A stretch of DNA of 42,216 bases. It comes from Verrucomicrobiota bacterium. Its GTDB lineage: Bacteria; Verrucomicrobiota; Verrucomicrobiia; Chthoniobacterales; Chthoniobacteraceae. The stretch is taken from NCBI GenBank assembly GCA_009885995.1, contig VFJQ01000071.1, forward strand, positions 1 to 42,216, given 5' to 3'. Below are positions 32,994 through 41,794 of the stretch, in pieces. Under the pieces are notes generated by a model. It did no database searches. It saw nothing but the letters and a program-made list of their open reading frames with translations, and had not been told where the DNA came from. Position numbers and translations under genes: made by a program. The stretch's first letter is position 1, and each line of letters starts with the position of its first letter.

Positions 32994-34433
32994 ATGAAAA
33001 TCCTCCACGCAAGCAGCGAACTCACGCCCTTTGCACGCACCGGCGGGCTCGGCGACGTGCTCGAAGCGCTGCCCGCTGCGCTCGCGGCGCGCGGGCACGA
33101 GGCTAGCGTGGTCGTGCCCTGCTATCGCGGCCTGCTCGGGGATCAGCGTCTCGGCGCCCGCGATACGGGGGTGCGCCTGCACGTGCCGGTGGGCACTCGC
33201 GTGTTGGATGCGGAGATTTGGGAAGGTCGCGCGCCGAACGGGGTGCAGGTTTTTCTCGTGCGGCGCGATGAGTCGTTCGATCGCGTGGGGCTGTATGGTG
33301 AGGAAGGCCACGACTACGGCGACAATGCGGAGCGGTTCATCCTGTTCTCGAAATGCGTGGTCGAGATCGCGCGTCGGATTTCTCCGCCGATCGACGTCAT
33401 CCACGCGCACGACTGGCAGGCGGCGCTGGTGCCGGTGCTGGTGAAGGAGCGCAACCTGCCATTCGCGACGGTGCTGACGATCCACAACCTCGCGTATCAA
33501 GGCTCGTTCTGGGGTGTGGATTTCGGGCTCACGAATCTGCCGGGGCATTGCTTCAGCGCGCGCGGTGTCGAGTTTTTCGGGAACATGAACCTGCTCAAGG
33601 GCGGCATCCTTTTCGCCGATGCGTTCACGACGGTGAGCGAGACCTACGCCCGCGAAGTGCAGACCCCCGAGGGTGGTGCGGGCCTCGATGCCGTCGTGCG
33701 CGAACATGCTCACAAGCTGCACGGCATCCTCAATGGCGCAGACTACGACATTTGGAATCCGGCGACGGACAAGTTCATCCCCAAGGCATACAAGCCATCG
33801 GCGCTCGCGGGGAAAAAGGCGTGCCGCGCGGCGTTGCTGGAGGAAGTGGGGCTCGCGCCTGCGCCCACTGGGCCGGTCTTCGCGATGGTGACGCGGCTCG
33901 CGGAGCAGAAGGGGATCGATCTCATTTTCCCGGTGATCGACCGGATGCTCAGCAATGACGCGCGCCTGATCGTCCTCGGTGACGGGGACTCGGGATACGA
34001 GCGCGAGTTGATGATCGCGAGCCGGCAGCACCCGGAGCGCTTCGTGTTTCGCAAGGGTGTCGATGAGCAGCTCTCGCATCTCATCCAGGCGGGTGCGGAT
34101 GTTTTCCTGATGCCGTCGCACTCGGAGCCGTGCGGGCTCACGGCGATGTATGCGCTGAAATACGGCGCGCTGCCGATCGCGCGTGCGACCGGCGGGCTTT
34201 ACCAGATCGTCCAGGACTACGATCCCGCGCACGATTCGGGCACGGGCTTCGTTTTCCACGACTACAATCCCGAGGCGCTGTGGGATGCGATTGTGCGGGC
34301 GAAGCGTGTCTTTGCCGATGCGCCGGCGTGGAAGGCGATCGTGCAGCGGGCGATGAAAGCGGACTTTTCGTGGGCGCGCGCGGTGGTGCGCTTCGAGGAA
34401 GTCTATCGCGGTCTGATCGGTGGCGCTGCCTGA
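32994..34433 (+). CDS. glgA: Glycogen (starch) synthase, GT5 family
   Basis: 479 residues, full length for bacterial GlgA. N-terminal domain: MKILHASSELTPFARTGGLG, with the ADP-glucose-binding KxGGL motif reading RTGGL (Arg for the usual Lys15). It also has HAHDWQAALVP and TIHNLAYQG. C-terminal domain: LNGADYDIWNP, TRLAEQKGIDL, HSEPCGLTAMYALKYG and PIARATGGL, all GT5 hallmarks including the catalytic-site Glu of EPCGL. It elongates alpha-1,4-glucan from ADP-glucose (or UDP-glucose). The start at 32994 is fixed by the conserved N-terminus. The last 14 bases overlap the following aminotransferase gene. Confidence 0.95.
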   Translation: MKILHASSELTPFARTGGLGDVLEALPAALAARGHEASVVVPCYRGLLGDQRLGARDTGVRLHVPVGTRVLDAEIWEGRAPNGVQVFLVRRDESFDRVGLYGEEGHDYGDNAERFILFSKCVVEIARRISPPIDVIHAHDWQAALVPVLVKERNLPFATVLTIHNLAYQGSFWGVDFGLTNLPGHCFSARGVEFFGNMNLLKGGILFADAFTTVSETYAREVQTPEGGAGLDAVVREHAHKLHGILNGADYDIWNPATDKFIPKAYKPSALAGKKACRAALLEEVGLAPAPTGPVFAMVTRLAEQKGIDLIFPVIDRMLSNDARLIVLGDGDSGYERELMIASRQHPERFVFRKGVDEQLSHLIQAGADVFLMPSHSEPCGLTAMYALKYGALPIARATGGLYQIVQDYDPAHDSGTGFVFHDYNPEALWDAIVRAKRVFADAPAWKAIVQRAMKADFSWARAVVRFEEVYRGLIGGAA

Positions 34434-35664
34434 CCTGATCACGGAAATCCCCGGCCCGCGCTCGCGTGCTCTCGCGGCGCGGCTGCGTCGCTACGAGTCG
34501 AGGAATGTGACATTCCTCGCGGATGACTGGCCGATCTTTTGGGAGCGCGCCGAAGGCGTGAACGTCTGGGACTCGGACGGTAATCGTTTCCTAGACCTGA
34601 CCGCGGCCTTCGGCGTGAGCAGCCTCGGGCACACGGCGCCTGATTTGCGCGACGCGCTGACTGGCCAGGCGCAGGTGCTCATGCATGCGATGGGCGATGT
34701 GCATCCGACGGAGCTGAAGGCCGAGCTTTGCGCGCGGCTGAGCGCGATCACGTTCGAGCGCTGGGGAGCAGGGCAGGGGAAGGTGATCCTCGGGAACTCC
34801 GGCTTCGAGGCGATCGAGGCGGCGCTCAAGACCTCGCTGCTTCGCACCGGCAAGCGAGGTGTGCTGGCATTCAGCGGCGGTTACCATGGCCTCGGTTTCG
34901 GGGCGCTCACTGCGACGGGGCTGCCGTTTTTCCGCGAGCCGTTTCGCGCGCAACTTGCGGACTTCGCGGCGTTTGCGCCGTATCCTTGCGAGCGCGAGCA
35001 GATCGAGGCAGTGCTGCGTGAGCGCGAGATCGGCTGCGTGCTCGTCGAGCCGGTGCAAGGCCGCGGCGGCTGCGTGGTCCCGCCGCGCGATTTTCTGCCG
35101 ATGCTTCGCGAGGTTTGCGACTCGCACGGCATTCTCCTCGTGCTGGACGAGGTCTACACGGGCTTCAATCGCACCGGCGCGCTCTTCGCCTGCGAACACT
35201 CGGGCGTAGTCCCGGACCTCATCTGCCTCGGCAAGGCGCTTACGGGCGGATTCCCATTGTCGGCATGCGTCGGGCGTGCGGCCGTGATGGATGCGTGGCC
35301 GCTGTCGAGCGGCGAAGCACTGCACACGAGCACCTTCCTCGGCAATCCGCTTGGTTGTGCCATGGCGCTCGCATCGATCGAGAGGCACGGGCGACCCGAG
35401 ATCGCGCAGCTCGTTCGTGAGCGTGGCGCAAGGCTGGCGGCTGCACTGCGATTGGCGGGTGAGGTGCGTGGTATGGGCCTGATGCTCGGGCTCGAATCGA
35501 CCACGGAGCGCGCCATCGGCGCGGTGAAGCGCGCCCTTCGGGACGGGGTGCTCCTTCTCGCGGACGGCCCGGAGAGCGACGTCCTGTCATTCTCGCCGCC
35601 GTTCGGGGTCGCAGATCTAGAGATCGACTTCGTCGCCGGAAAGCTCGCCGCGTGGCTGAGCTGA
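34420..35664 (+). CDS. Class III PLP-dependent aminotransferase
   Basis: 414 residues from a GTG at 34420, overlapping glgA by 14 bases in another frame. Landmarks: GNSGFEAIEAALKTSLLRTG (phosphate-binding region), SGGYHGLGFGALTATG, VEPVQGRGGCVVPP, VLDEVYTGFNRTG (Asp243 to the PLP pyridine N), and CLGKALTGGFPLSA with the Schiff-base Lys272. It belongs with acetylornithine, 4-aminobutyrate or beta-amino acid:pyruvate aminotransferases; glutamate semialdehyde mutase is less likely. The substrate cannot be fixed. The overlap with glgA implies coupled translation although no metabolic link is obvious. It converges on the Dabb gene with a 4-bp gap. Confidence 0.87.
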   Translation: MALPDLITEIPGPRSRALAARLRRYESRNVTFLADDWPIFWERAEGVNVWDSDGNRFLDLTAAFGVSSLGHTAPDLRDALTGQAQVLMHAMGDVHPTELKAELCARLSAITFERWGAGQGKVILGNSGFEAIEAALKTSLLRTGKRGVLAFSGGYHGLGFGALTATGLPFFREPFRAQLADFAAFAPYPCEREQIEAVLREREIGCVLVEPVQGRGGCVVPPRDFLPMLREVCDSHGILLVLDEVYTGFNRTGALFACEHSGVVPDLICLGKALTGGFPLSACVGRAAVMDAWPLSSGEALHTSTFLGNPLGCAMALASIERHGRPEIAQLVRERGARLAAALRLAGEVRGMGLMLGLESTTERAIGAVKRALRDGVLLLADGPESDVLSFSPPFGVADLEIDFVAGKLAAWLS

Positions 35665-35668
35665 GCCG

Positions 35669-35986
35669 CTACGAGTATTTGACGTTTTTCCCCGGCTCCA
35701 TCTCGTAGTTGAGCACCACCCGCTCGGCGGTATTCAGCTTGATGACGTCGGACATGAACTTCATGTAAATCGCATCTTCCTGCGTCATCTGGAGCTTCTC
35801 CATGGACTCGAACTCGAGCGACACGAAGAACGGCCACTCCGTCTTCGCTTCGATGGCCTTGCCGCACTTGACGGACAGGATCTCGGGGATTTTCAGCAGG
35901 CTCATGCCGGTGTTCATCATCATTTGCTCGAGCTTGTCCGGGGTGACCTCTGGCTTGAGCTTGAAAAGGCTGATGTGGTGAACCAT
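35669..35986 (-). CDS. Dabb (stress-responsive A/B barrel) domain protein
   Basis: 105 residues, starting MVHHISLFKLKPEVTPDKLE, the first strand and helix of the Dabb ferredoxin-like fold. The pattern is completed by LSVKCGKAIEAKTEWPFFVS, FESMEKLQMTQEDAIYMKFM and VVLNYEM. Dabb proteins form dimeric barrels; plant members are stress-induced and bacterial ones are mostly uncharacterised. The size is typical of a stand-alone domain and there is no signal peptide. It lies downstream of nuoA but is separated from it by an intrinsic terminator, so it should have its own promoter in 35987-36060. Confidence 0.85.
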   Translation of the reverse strand: MVHHISLFKLKPEVTPDKLEQMMMNTGMSLLKIPEILSVKCGKAIEAKTEWPFFVSLEFESMEKLQMTQEDAIYMKFMSDVIKLNTAERVVLNYEMEPGKNVKYS

Positions 35987-36050
35987 GGCGCGGGCGCGGT
36001 CTTACGCGGTGAGTTCGCGCCCGGCAAGCAGGCATTCGGAGTCCCCGCCC

Positions 36051-36088
36051 AAAAAGCAACCGGGCGGCCCGCTTTCACAGGCCGCCCG
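36051..36088 (-). terminator. Rho-independent terminator of nuoA
   Basis: On the minus strand a perfect 9-bp GC stem (36088-36080 with 36069-36061; CGGGCGGCC arms) encloses a 10-nt loop and is followed directly by TTGCTTTTTG. It lies 33 bp after the nuoA stop, the classic position and form of an intrinsic terminator. Confidence 0.85.
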
Positions 36089-36121
36089 GGCGCGGTGAGA
36101 GATGGATGGAGTCCGGGACGC

Positions 36122-36496
36122 CTAGTTCTTCCAGTCGAGCGCGCCCTTCATCACGGCGTAAACGTAGCCGACCGTGAGGACGCTCACGAAGCTGAGCATG
36201 GACCAAAAGATCTGCGCGCCGTGAGCCACGAGAAACTCGCGATACACGACCGCCCACGGATACATGAAGACGATCTCGATATCGAAGAGGATGAAGAGCA
36301 TCGCCACCACGTAGAACTTCACGCTGAAGCGCGGCTGGCTTGGGCCTTCCGGCTTCATGCCACACTCGTAGGCTGAGTCCTTGGTCGGGTTGCGCTTGCC
36401 CGTCTTGCCTAGGATGACGCTAACGATCAGTGCCGCCGCAGCGAAGCCAATCGCCACGAGCACCTGAAGTAATACGGGCAGGTAATCCTTAACCAT
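36122..36496 (-). CDS. nuoA: NADH-quinone oxidoreductase subunit A
   Basis: 124 residues with three membrane helices (about 6-29, 60-82 and 90-114). The loop YECGMKPEGPSQPRFSVKFY carries the conserved ExG/Cys stretch of NuoA/ND3, and AMLFILFDIEIVFMYPWA is the family's second helix signature. This subunit sits in the membrane arm of complex I at the junction with the quinone chamber. Unusually, nuoB and the rest of the nuo operon do not follow: a strong terminator comes 33 bp after the stop. A small gene lies 25 bp upstream on the same strand. Confidence 0.95.
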   Translation of the reverse strand: MVKDYLPVLLQVLVAIGFAAAALIVSVILGKTGKRNPTKDSAYECGMKPEGPSQPRFSVKFYVVAMLFILFDIEIVFMYPWAVVYREFLVAHGAQIFWSMLSFVSVLTVGYVYAVMKGALDWKN

Positions 36497-36521
36497 TCGA
36501 TCCGTAAAAAACGGTCACTGA

Positions 36522-36848
36522 CTAGGCTGCGGCCGCCGGGACGGGGCGCGGCGGGAGCGGCTTCGGCATGGTTTCGAGTGTCGCGAGCAGCTTCGGGATG
36601 CCCTTATACTTCTTGCCGTCTTTCTTGACCATTCCTCGAGAAACGAGGTTTTGGAGCTTTTCATAAGCGCGCAGGCGCAGCATTTCTTCGCCGCCGCTGG
36701 CCGCATTGCGGGCACGCAGGCGCTCGTGAACGACCTCAAAGAGCCCTTTGAACTCGTAGGTGCTGCGTGAGGAGAGCACGGCTGCGAGTTCCTCGGTCAC
36801 TAGGTCAGGGAGTCGGCGCGCGAAGGCGGTTTTCTTCGGAATGGACAT
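36522..36848 (-). CDS. Small conserved-looking protein, winged-helix-like
   Basis: 108 residues. The core (about 18-90) has three to four helices and a basic turn: VTEELAAVLSSRSTYEFKGL, VVHERLRARNAASG, RLRAYEKLQNLVSRGMVKK and DGKKYKGIPKLLATL. Helix-helix-helix-hairpin order with 'LVSRGMVKKDGKKYKG' looks like the recognition helix and wing of a winged-helix fold, but no family is recognised. The C-terminus is proline/alanine rich (PLPPRPVPAAAA). It is transcribed 25 bp upstream of nuoA, probably on one mRNA. The 110-bp AT-richer gap before it (36849-36958) should hold the promoter. Confidence 0.65.
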   Translation of the reverse strand: MSIPKKTAFARRLPDLVTEELAAVLSSRSTYEFKGLFEVVHERLRARNAASGGEEMLRLRAYEKLQNLVSRGMVKKDGKKYKGIPKLLATLETMPKPLPPRPVPAAAA

Positions 36849-36958
36849 AGGGTGGTCAGATTACCCCGGAACCTCGATTCCACGAGGGCTTTTTTCAGAA
36901 TCGCGAAAAAATGACGCAAATTCCGCGCTAATACCCCGTGGCCACTCGAAAATCGGGA

Positions 36959-37567
36959 TCAAGGTTGGGTGTAGGCGCCCAGGCAGCGCCAGCCAGAGGG
37001 ACTGACCTCAAAGACCTCCACGCTGACCGGGTAGGGCGTCTCCCGGTAGGCTCGGAAGACCATCGGTGCGTAATCGAGGTAGTCCGTGGCCAGATGGGGA
37101 AAAACGAACGCCGAAAAGCGGTTCGGCACGACGACCAGGACCTTCTCGCCCAGCGTATCTTTCCAGAGGTCGAGGAATCCCGGGAAGAGGACCGCCGAGG
37201 CCACGATCGGCTGATCGGATTCCATCGCCGCGTAGCGGATGACCTGCCGGCGGTCGCGCTCGAACCGAAACCGCAGGTGCCGCAGATCGAAGGCCGTATT
37301 CAGCGCGGCGACGGAGTGGAATATCCCGCGGTCCACGTGAAGCGCGGCGAAGTCCGCCTCGCTGAGCGCGACCAGTCCCTCATCGCTCAGCATCCCCGCG
37401 GCGAGTTCCGTCTTCTGCGCATCAGCCAGTGGCACGACGATCGGTGCGCGCATGAACTTCGGCTCCAGCCAGACCCGCCACTGCGATTCATCCGCCTGCG
37501 CGATTGCGAGAAGCCCCCAGCAGAAAATGGCAAATCGCCAATGACAAGCCCCGCTCCTCCGCGCCAC
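36959..37567 (-). CDS. Secreted protein of unknown function
   Basis: About 202 residues. No ATG precedes the signal-like segment WRFAIFCWGLLAIAQADESQ, so a GTG at 37567 (or TTG at 37579) is the likeliest start. The mature part (WRVWLEPKFMRAPIVVPLAD, DFAALHVDRGIFHSVAALN, KVLVVVPNRFSAFVFPHLAT, VEVFEVSPSGWRCLGAYTQP) is mixed alpha/beta without a known motif. There are no Cys pairs or obvious active-site signature. It is divergent from ruvA with only 0-12 bp between start codons, so promoters must overlap the coding starts. Real coding is supported by the clean end and sensible composition. Confidence 0.55.
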   Translation of the reverse strand: MARRSGACHWRFAIFCWGLLAIAQADESQWRVWLEPKFMRAPIVVPLADAQKTELAAGMLSDEGLVALSEADFAALHVDRGIFHSVAALNTAFDLRHLRFRFERDRRQVIRYAAMESDQPIVASAVLFPGFLDLWKDTLGEKVLVVVPNRFSAFVFPHLATDYLDYAPMVFRAYRETPYPVSVEVFEVSPSGWRCLGAYTQP

Positions 37568-37579
37568 TCTTCGCGTCAA

Positions 37580-38185
37580 ATGATTACTTTTCTCGAAGGC
37601 ACGCTCGTCGAAGCGCTCCCCACGCAAGTGGTCATCGGTGTGCATGGCGTCGGTTATCATGTGAACATCCCGCTTTCCAGCTACGACAAGCTGCCCCCCG
37701 TCGGCGCGTCCATCAAAATCCTGACGCATCTCGCCATCCGCGAAGACGCGCACGTCCTCTACGGCTTCACGAGCGCCGCCGAGCGCGACCTCTTCCGCCT
37801 CCTCGTGAACCACGTCGGCGGCATCGGCCCGAAGACCGCGCTCGATGTCCTCAGCGGCGTGAGCGTGACGAATTTCAAAGCCGCCGTCGTCGCCGGCGAC
37901 GCCGGGCTCCTCGCCAAGACCAAGGGCATCGGCAAGAAGACCGCAGAGCGCATCATCGTCGAACTTAAAGACAAAGTCGGTATCGCCGCCGCATGGGAAG
38001 CCGCCAGCGCCGGCCACGCCCCCACGCCGGAGGAGACCCAGATCAACGACGCCGTCCTCGCCCTTATCGCCCTCGGCTACAAGCAGGTCGAAGCGCACAA
38101 GGTCGTGAAGCAGGTCTGGGAAAAGGGCGGCGCCACTCGTGCGAGCGAAGACCTCGTCCGCGGCGCGCTGAAGCTCCTGGCGTAG
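37580..38185 (+). CDS. ruvA: Holliday junction DNA helicase subunit RuvA
   Basis: 201 residues, full length. It has an N-terminal OB fold (MITFLEGTLVEALPTQVVIG to LTHLAIREDAHVLYGF), with two helix-hairpin-helix motifs in domain II (VGGIGPKTALDVLSG and TKGIGKKTAERIIVELKDKV). Domain III follows (NDAVLALIALGYKQVEAHKV), which contacts RuvB. RuvA tetramers clamp four-way junctions and load the RuvB motor for branch migration. Neither ruvB nor ruvC is adjacent. The stop converges with the heme dehydrogenase gene at a distance of 9 bp. Confidence 0.96.
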   Translation: MITFLEGTLVEALPTQVVIGVHGVGYHVNIPLSSYDKLPPVGASIKILTHLAIREDAHVLYGFTSAAERDLFRLLVNHVGGIGPKTALDVLSGVSVTNFKAAVVAGDAGLLAKTKGIGKKTAERIIVELKDKVGIAAAWEAASAGHAPTPEETQINDAVLALIALGYKQVEAHKVVKQVWEKGGATRASEDLVRGALKLLA

Positions 38186-38194
38186 CGGGCCGCA

Positions 38195-41100
38195 TCAGCG
38201 CGAGATCGGCTGTGGGATGCGGAGGTAGGCGAAGAAGTCGCGCAACTCGGTGTCGGTGAGGCCTTCGATCAGGCCGTCGGGCATGAGGCTGCGGCCCGCA
38301 CCTGTCAGCTCGGCGATCTGCTCGCGGGGAAGGGTGAGGTCTTGCCCGTCGAAGCCCCGCAGGATGACGACGTGCTCGTCCTTGTCCGCGAGGAAGCCGC
38401 TGAGAGTCCGGCCATCTTTCGTCGTGAGGATGAAGTTTTCGAAGCCTTCGCGGATCTCGGCGCCAGGCTCGACGATGCTGGTGAGCATCGTGCCGAGATC
38501 GTCGCGTTGATAGGCAGTGAGGTTCGGGCCGACCTTCCCGCCCTTGTGGAAGAGCGTATGGCACGCGGCGCAGCGGGCCATGAAGATCGGTTCGCCCGCG
38601 TAGGGATCGCCGGGCTTGCCGGCGAGGAGAGTGCGAAGCTGCTCGACGCGGGCGCGGGTGCTCGCGCTGGCTTTCACAGGCGCGGGCTGGAGCTTGAGGC
38701 GCGTGATAATGTCGGGTGCGAGCGACTTCAGCGGAATGGTGCCGGCCTTGACGAGTTGGATGAGCGCGGTGCTCCACGCGGCGCGGCTGGCGAGGAGATT
38801 CTGCGCGGCAGGCTGCGCCTCGGCGGGGAGCGACGCATAGGCGGCGGCGATGTCGGTGCCGATCTGCGGGTCGTCATAGCTTTGCAGTGAAGCGAGCGCC
38901 GTCTTGCGCAGGTCGGCTGCCTTGTCGGTGCATGCGATCGCCAGCAGCACCGGCACGGCTTTGGCCTGCTTCACTTCGCCGAAAGTGCGGACATAGTTCG
39001 CGCGCTCCCCCGGCTCCGCCTTCGTGTCGGCGGCGAGCTTGAGCGCTTCTTCGATCGCGGCGGCATCGCCCTGGCGCACGCGCAGGAGCACGGACGCGTT
39101 GCCGGCTTTCGCGAGCGCGGCGACGAGTTCACTCGGGAGCGGCGGAAGCGAACGGCCTTTGAAGGCTTCCTCGAAGGCGGCGAGTAGCGGCTTGCGCTGC
39201 TCGGGCGGTGCGCTGTCGAGCAGGCGGGCGCAGGCGAGCAACTCGGCGCGGGTGCTCTTCGCGGCGCACCGGCGCATGAGTTTCGGGAGCAGGCTTTCGC
39301 GGGCGAGCGTGGAGGACCACGAACTCGTGGCGAACTTCAGCACGGCATCACGGTCGCTGTCGCAGATGCTCTCGATGGCATACCACGCGAGCAGCGGCGT
39401 GAACTTGTCCTGCACGTCCTCCGGGCGGTCGAGCAGCGCGGTGAGAAGCTGGAGGCGCGGCTCGGCCGCGAGGCGGCGGGCGGTCGAGGCGACCTGCGCG
39501 CGGACTTCGCCGCTCGTCTCAGCATGGGCGAGATCGGCGATGGCTATTTGGATGCGCGGCGAGAGGGCTTTGCGGTCGCCGAGCAGGCGGATCGTCCACG
39601 CCCGCACGGGCGCGGCGGGATGCTTGAGTGCGCCGAGTGCGGTCGCTTCATCGAGCGCGCCGAGTTGATGGACCGCCCACAGCGCTTCGAGCGCAGGATG
39701 TGTCGCGGGCTGGTCGAGCAGCGGGCGGAGTTTCGCTGCGGCGGTGCGGTCGCGGCGTTCGCCGAGCAGACGCACGGCAGTGGTGCGGTGCCATTTGTTC
39801 GCATGGCTGAGCAGCGCGATGAGTTGGTCCGTGGTTTTCACCGAGAGGTTCACGTCTTTCTCCAGCGTGCTGTTCTTTCCGCGCAGGCGGAAGATGCGGC
39901 CGGTCGTGTTGTCGATCTGCCCTTGGTAGTTCTGGCCGTGCGCGATGTATTCCTCGGTGAAGTCCGCGACGTAGATCGCACCGTCGGCGCCGTTGGTGAG
40001 ATAGACTGGGCGGAAGACCACGGCATCACTCGTGAGCGCGGGCGTCACGTCGCTCGTCTCGAAGGTCGAGCCCACGGGCGTCCGGTCGGAGACGGTGAGC
40101 GTGCGGTGCAGCGGGTCCGCTCCGATGAAACGCCCGGTATAGCTCGTCGGCATCGCGCTGCCCTCGGCGACGATGGTGTTGTGCGTGAAGCGCGGAATCG
40201 GGTTCGCGCTCTTCGTCAGCGGCATCTCGTCGAAGACATAGGGATTGCGCGGCGGGCCGAACTTCCCCGGCTCCTTGCCCTGCATGAGGTAGATGCCCTC
40301 CTGCACGAAATGCCACGCGCGCGTCGTGCCGCCGTTGTGTCCGCAGAAGAGCCGTCCCTCGGCGTCGAACTCGAGACCAAAGTTATTCCCGCCGCCCTCG
40401 GAGAAGATCTCGAACGCTTTCGTCTCGGGATGATAGCGCCACACGAAGCAGCCCTCAAAATACACGCCCTTCGCGCCCGGTGGATCGATGCCCGGACGCG
40501 TGACTTTGCAAGTCGTCGTCGAGCCCTGTGTGCCATAGAGCCAGCCGTCGGGGCCCCACGTCAGGCCGTTGCTCGCGCTGTGCGTGTCTTCAAGGCCGAA
40601 GCCCGCGAGCCGCACCTCGGGATCGCGGTCGGGCACATCGTCGCCATCCGCGTCCGGGTAGAACATGAGGTAAGGCGTATTCATCACCCAGATGCCGTCG
40701 TGGCCACGCAGCGCGGCGTTCGCCATGTTCAGGCCGTCGAGCAGGATGCTGTGTTTGTCGAAGGTGCCATCGCCGTCGGTATCCTCGTGGATGCTGATGC
40801 GGTCGCGGCCCTTGTCGTGGTGAGGCGGCGGCGGCGGCACCTTGTCGAAGACGGCGCGGTAATACATGTCGCGGCTGATCTGCTTGAGGCCGGCGGGATA
40901 GGGATACTGCCGATACTGCGCGACCCAGAGGCGACCGCGTTCGTCGAAGCTCATGTGCGTGGGCTGCGCGACGAGCGGATCGGCGACGATGAGATCGACG
41001 GCGAGATCGTCCGCCGGCTTGAGCTGTGCGAGCTCGTCCTGCGGCGTCATGCGGGTGCCGGGCATGTTCTCGGCGTTCGCGGAGAGCGGGGTGGAGGATT

Positions 41101-41629
41101 TGCGCGCGTCCTTCTCGGTGAAGAAAGCGCGGGCGGGCTGCCCGGCTAGCGCGGCCATCTCGTCGGCACTCGGCTGTGTGGCGGTGACCTCGAAGGCCGT
41201 GAAATGAATCTCGTCGAAGTAGCTCGCCATGATCGGCGGATGGCGCAGCGCGCTCGCCGCGGGCGCGCGCAGTTCGATCACGAGGCAGTTGAACTTCTCC
41301 AATTCGAGCACCTTCGGCAGTTTAAAGCGCTGATTCTCCTCCGCGCCGACCGACGCAGCCTCGAAGGCCTTCTGGCCGTTGATCCATATGACGACCGGCC
41401 CCGGCACGTCGCGCAGCGCGAGCGTCATCGACTCGCGGTAAAGGTCCGAGGTCTTACCGGAGATCGGATTGGCCCACTGCTTCGGCACCTGCGCATAGGC
41501 GCGCAGCCAGACGCGGTCGCCGGAGACGACGCTCACTTCGCTCGGCGCGCCCTGCGGTTTCCATTCGGCGGCGCGGGCGGTGGCGATGAGGCCGGTGAGG
41601 ACGAGGAGCAGGAAGACGGGGCGGAGCAT
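38195..41629 (-). CDS. PVC-type membrane-bound dehydrogenase with HEAT repeats and C-terminal cytochrome c domain
   Basis: 1144 residues with signal peptide MLRPVFLLLVLTGLIATARA. Residues about 25-175 form a beta-rich accessory domain. The propeller (about 205-610) has family marks: PTHMSFDERGRLWVAQYRQY, HEDTDGDGTFDKH (calcium loop), GHDGIWVMNTPYLMFYPDAD, SNGLTWGPDGWLYGTQGS and GADGAIYVADFTEEYIAHGQ. Helical HEAT-like repeats span about 620-985. A Pirellula/Verrucomicrobium-type heme domain carries CAACH (1020-1024) with LMPDGLIEGLTDTELRDFFA at the end. It presumably oxidises a sugar or alcohol in the periplasm and passes electrons to heme c; the substrate is unknown. The architecture is like the second half of the giant fusion at 9-14.7 kb, minus the hydrolase and LamG parts. 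Confidence 0.88.
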   Translation of the reverse strand: MLRPVFLLLVLTGLIATARAAEWKPQGAPSEVSVVSGDRVWLRAYAQVPKQWANPISGKTSDLYRESMTLALRDVPGPVVIWINGQKAFEAASVGAEENQRFKLPKVLELEKFNCLVIELRAPAASALRHPPIMASYFDEIHFTAFEVTATQPSADEMAALAGQPARAFFTEKDARKSSTPLSANAENMPGTRMTPQDELAQLKPADDLAVDLIVADPLVAQPTHMSFDERGRLWVAQYRQYPYPAGLKQISRDMYYRAVFDKVPPPPPHHDKGRDRISIHEDTDGDGTFDKHSILLDGLNMANAALRGHDGIWVMNTPYLMFYPDADGDDVPDRDPEVRLAGFGLEDTHSASNGLTWGPDGWLYGTQGSTTTCKVTRPGIDPPGAKGVYFEGCFVWRYHPETKAFEIFSEGGGNNFGLEFDAEGRLFCGHNGGTTRAWHFVQEGIYLMQGKEPGKFGPPRNPYVFDEMPLTKSANPIPRFTHNTIVAEGSAMPTSYTGRFIGADPLHRTLTVSDRTPVGSTFETSDVTPALTSDAVVFRPVYLTNGADGAIYVADFTEEYIAHGQNYQGQIDNTTGRIFRLRGKNSTLEKDVNLSVKTTDQLIALLSHANKWHRTTAVRLLGERRDRTAAAKLRPLLDQPATHPALEALWAVHQLGALDEATALGALKHPAAPVRAWTIRLLGDRKALSPRIQIAIADLAHAETSGEVRAQVASTARRLAAEPRLQLLTALLDRPEDVQDKFTPLLAWYAIESICDSDRDAVLKFATSSWSSTLARESLLPKLMRRCAAKSTRAELLACARLLDSAPPEQRKPLLAAFEEAFKGRSLPPLPSELVAALAKAGNASVLLRVRQGDAAAIEEALKLAADTKAEPGERANYVRTFGEVKQAKAVPVLLAIACTDKAADLRKTALASLQSYDDPQIGTDIAAAYASLPAEAQPAAQNLLASRAAWSTALIQLVKAGTIPLKSLAPDIITRLKLQPAPVKASASTRARVEQLRTLLAGKPGDPYAGEPIFMARCAACHTLFHKGGKVGPNLTAYQRDDLGTMLTSIVEPGAEIREGFENFILTTKDGRTLSGFLADKDEHVVILRGFDGQDLTLPREQIAELTGAGRSLMPDGLIEGLTDTELRDFFAYLRIPQPISR

Positions 41630-41794
41630 ACGGGGAGGGTGGTTGGCAGGAGTTGGTAAGCCTTACCATCCGCGTGCGAAGTCATAAGGACATTTGACGC
41701 GACACTCTGGACTGGTGGCGGTGGCCTGCTCCCCGAAAGTTGATTCAGGCGCTATGAGAGATTGGCGGCGCGTGAGCGCCGCCGAACTCTCAAA

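Noticed and set aside
36870..36895. CCTCG-N6-CGAGG hairpin followed by GCTTTTTTC on the plus strand
   Set aside because: It resembles a terminator but the stem is only 5 bp and no plus-strand gene ends upstream; it lies in the promoter region of a minus-strand gene.
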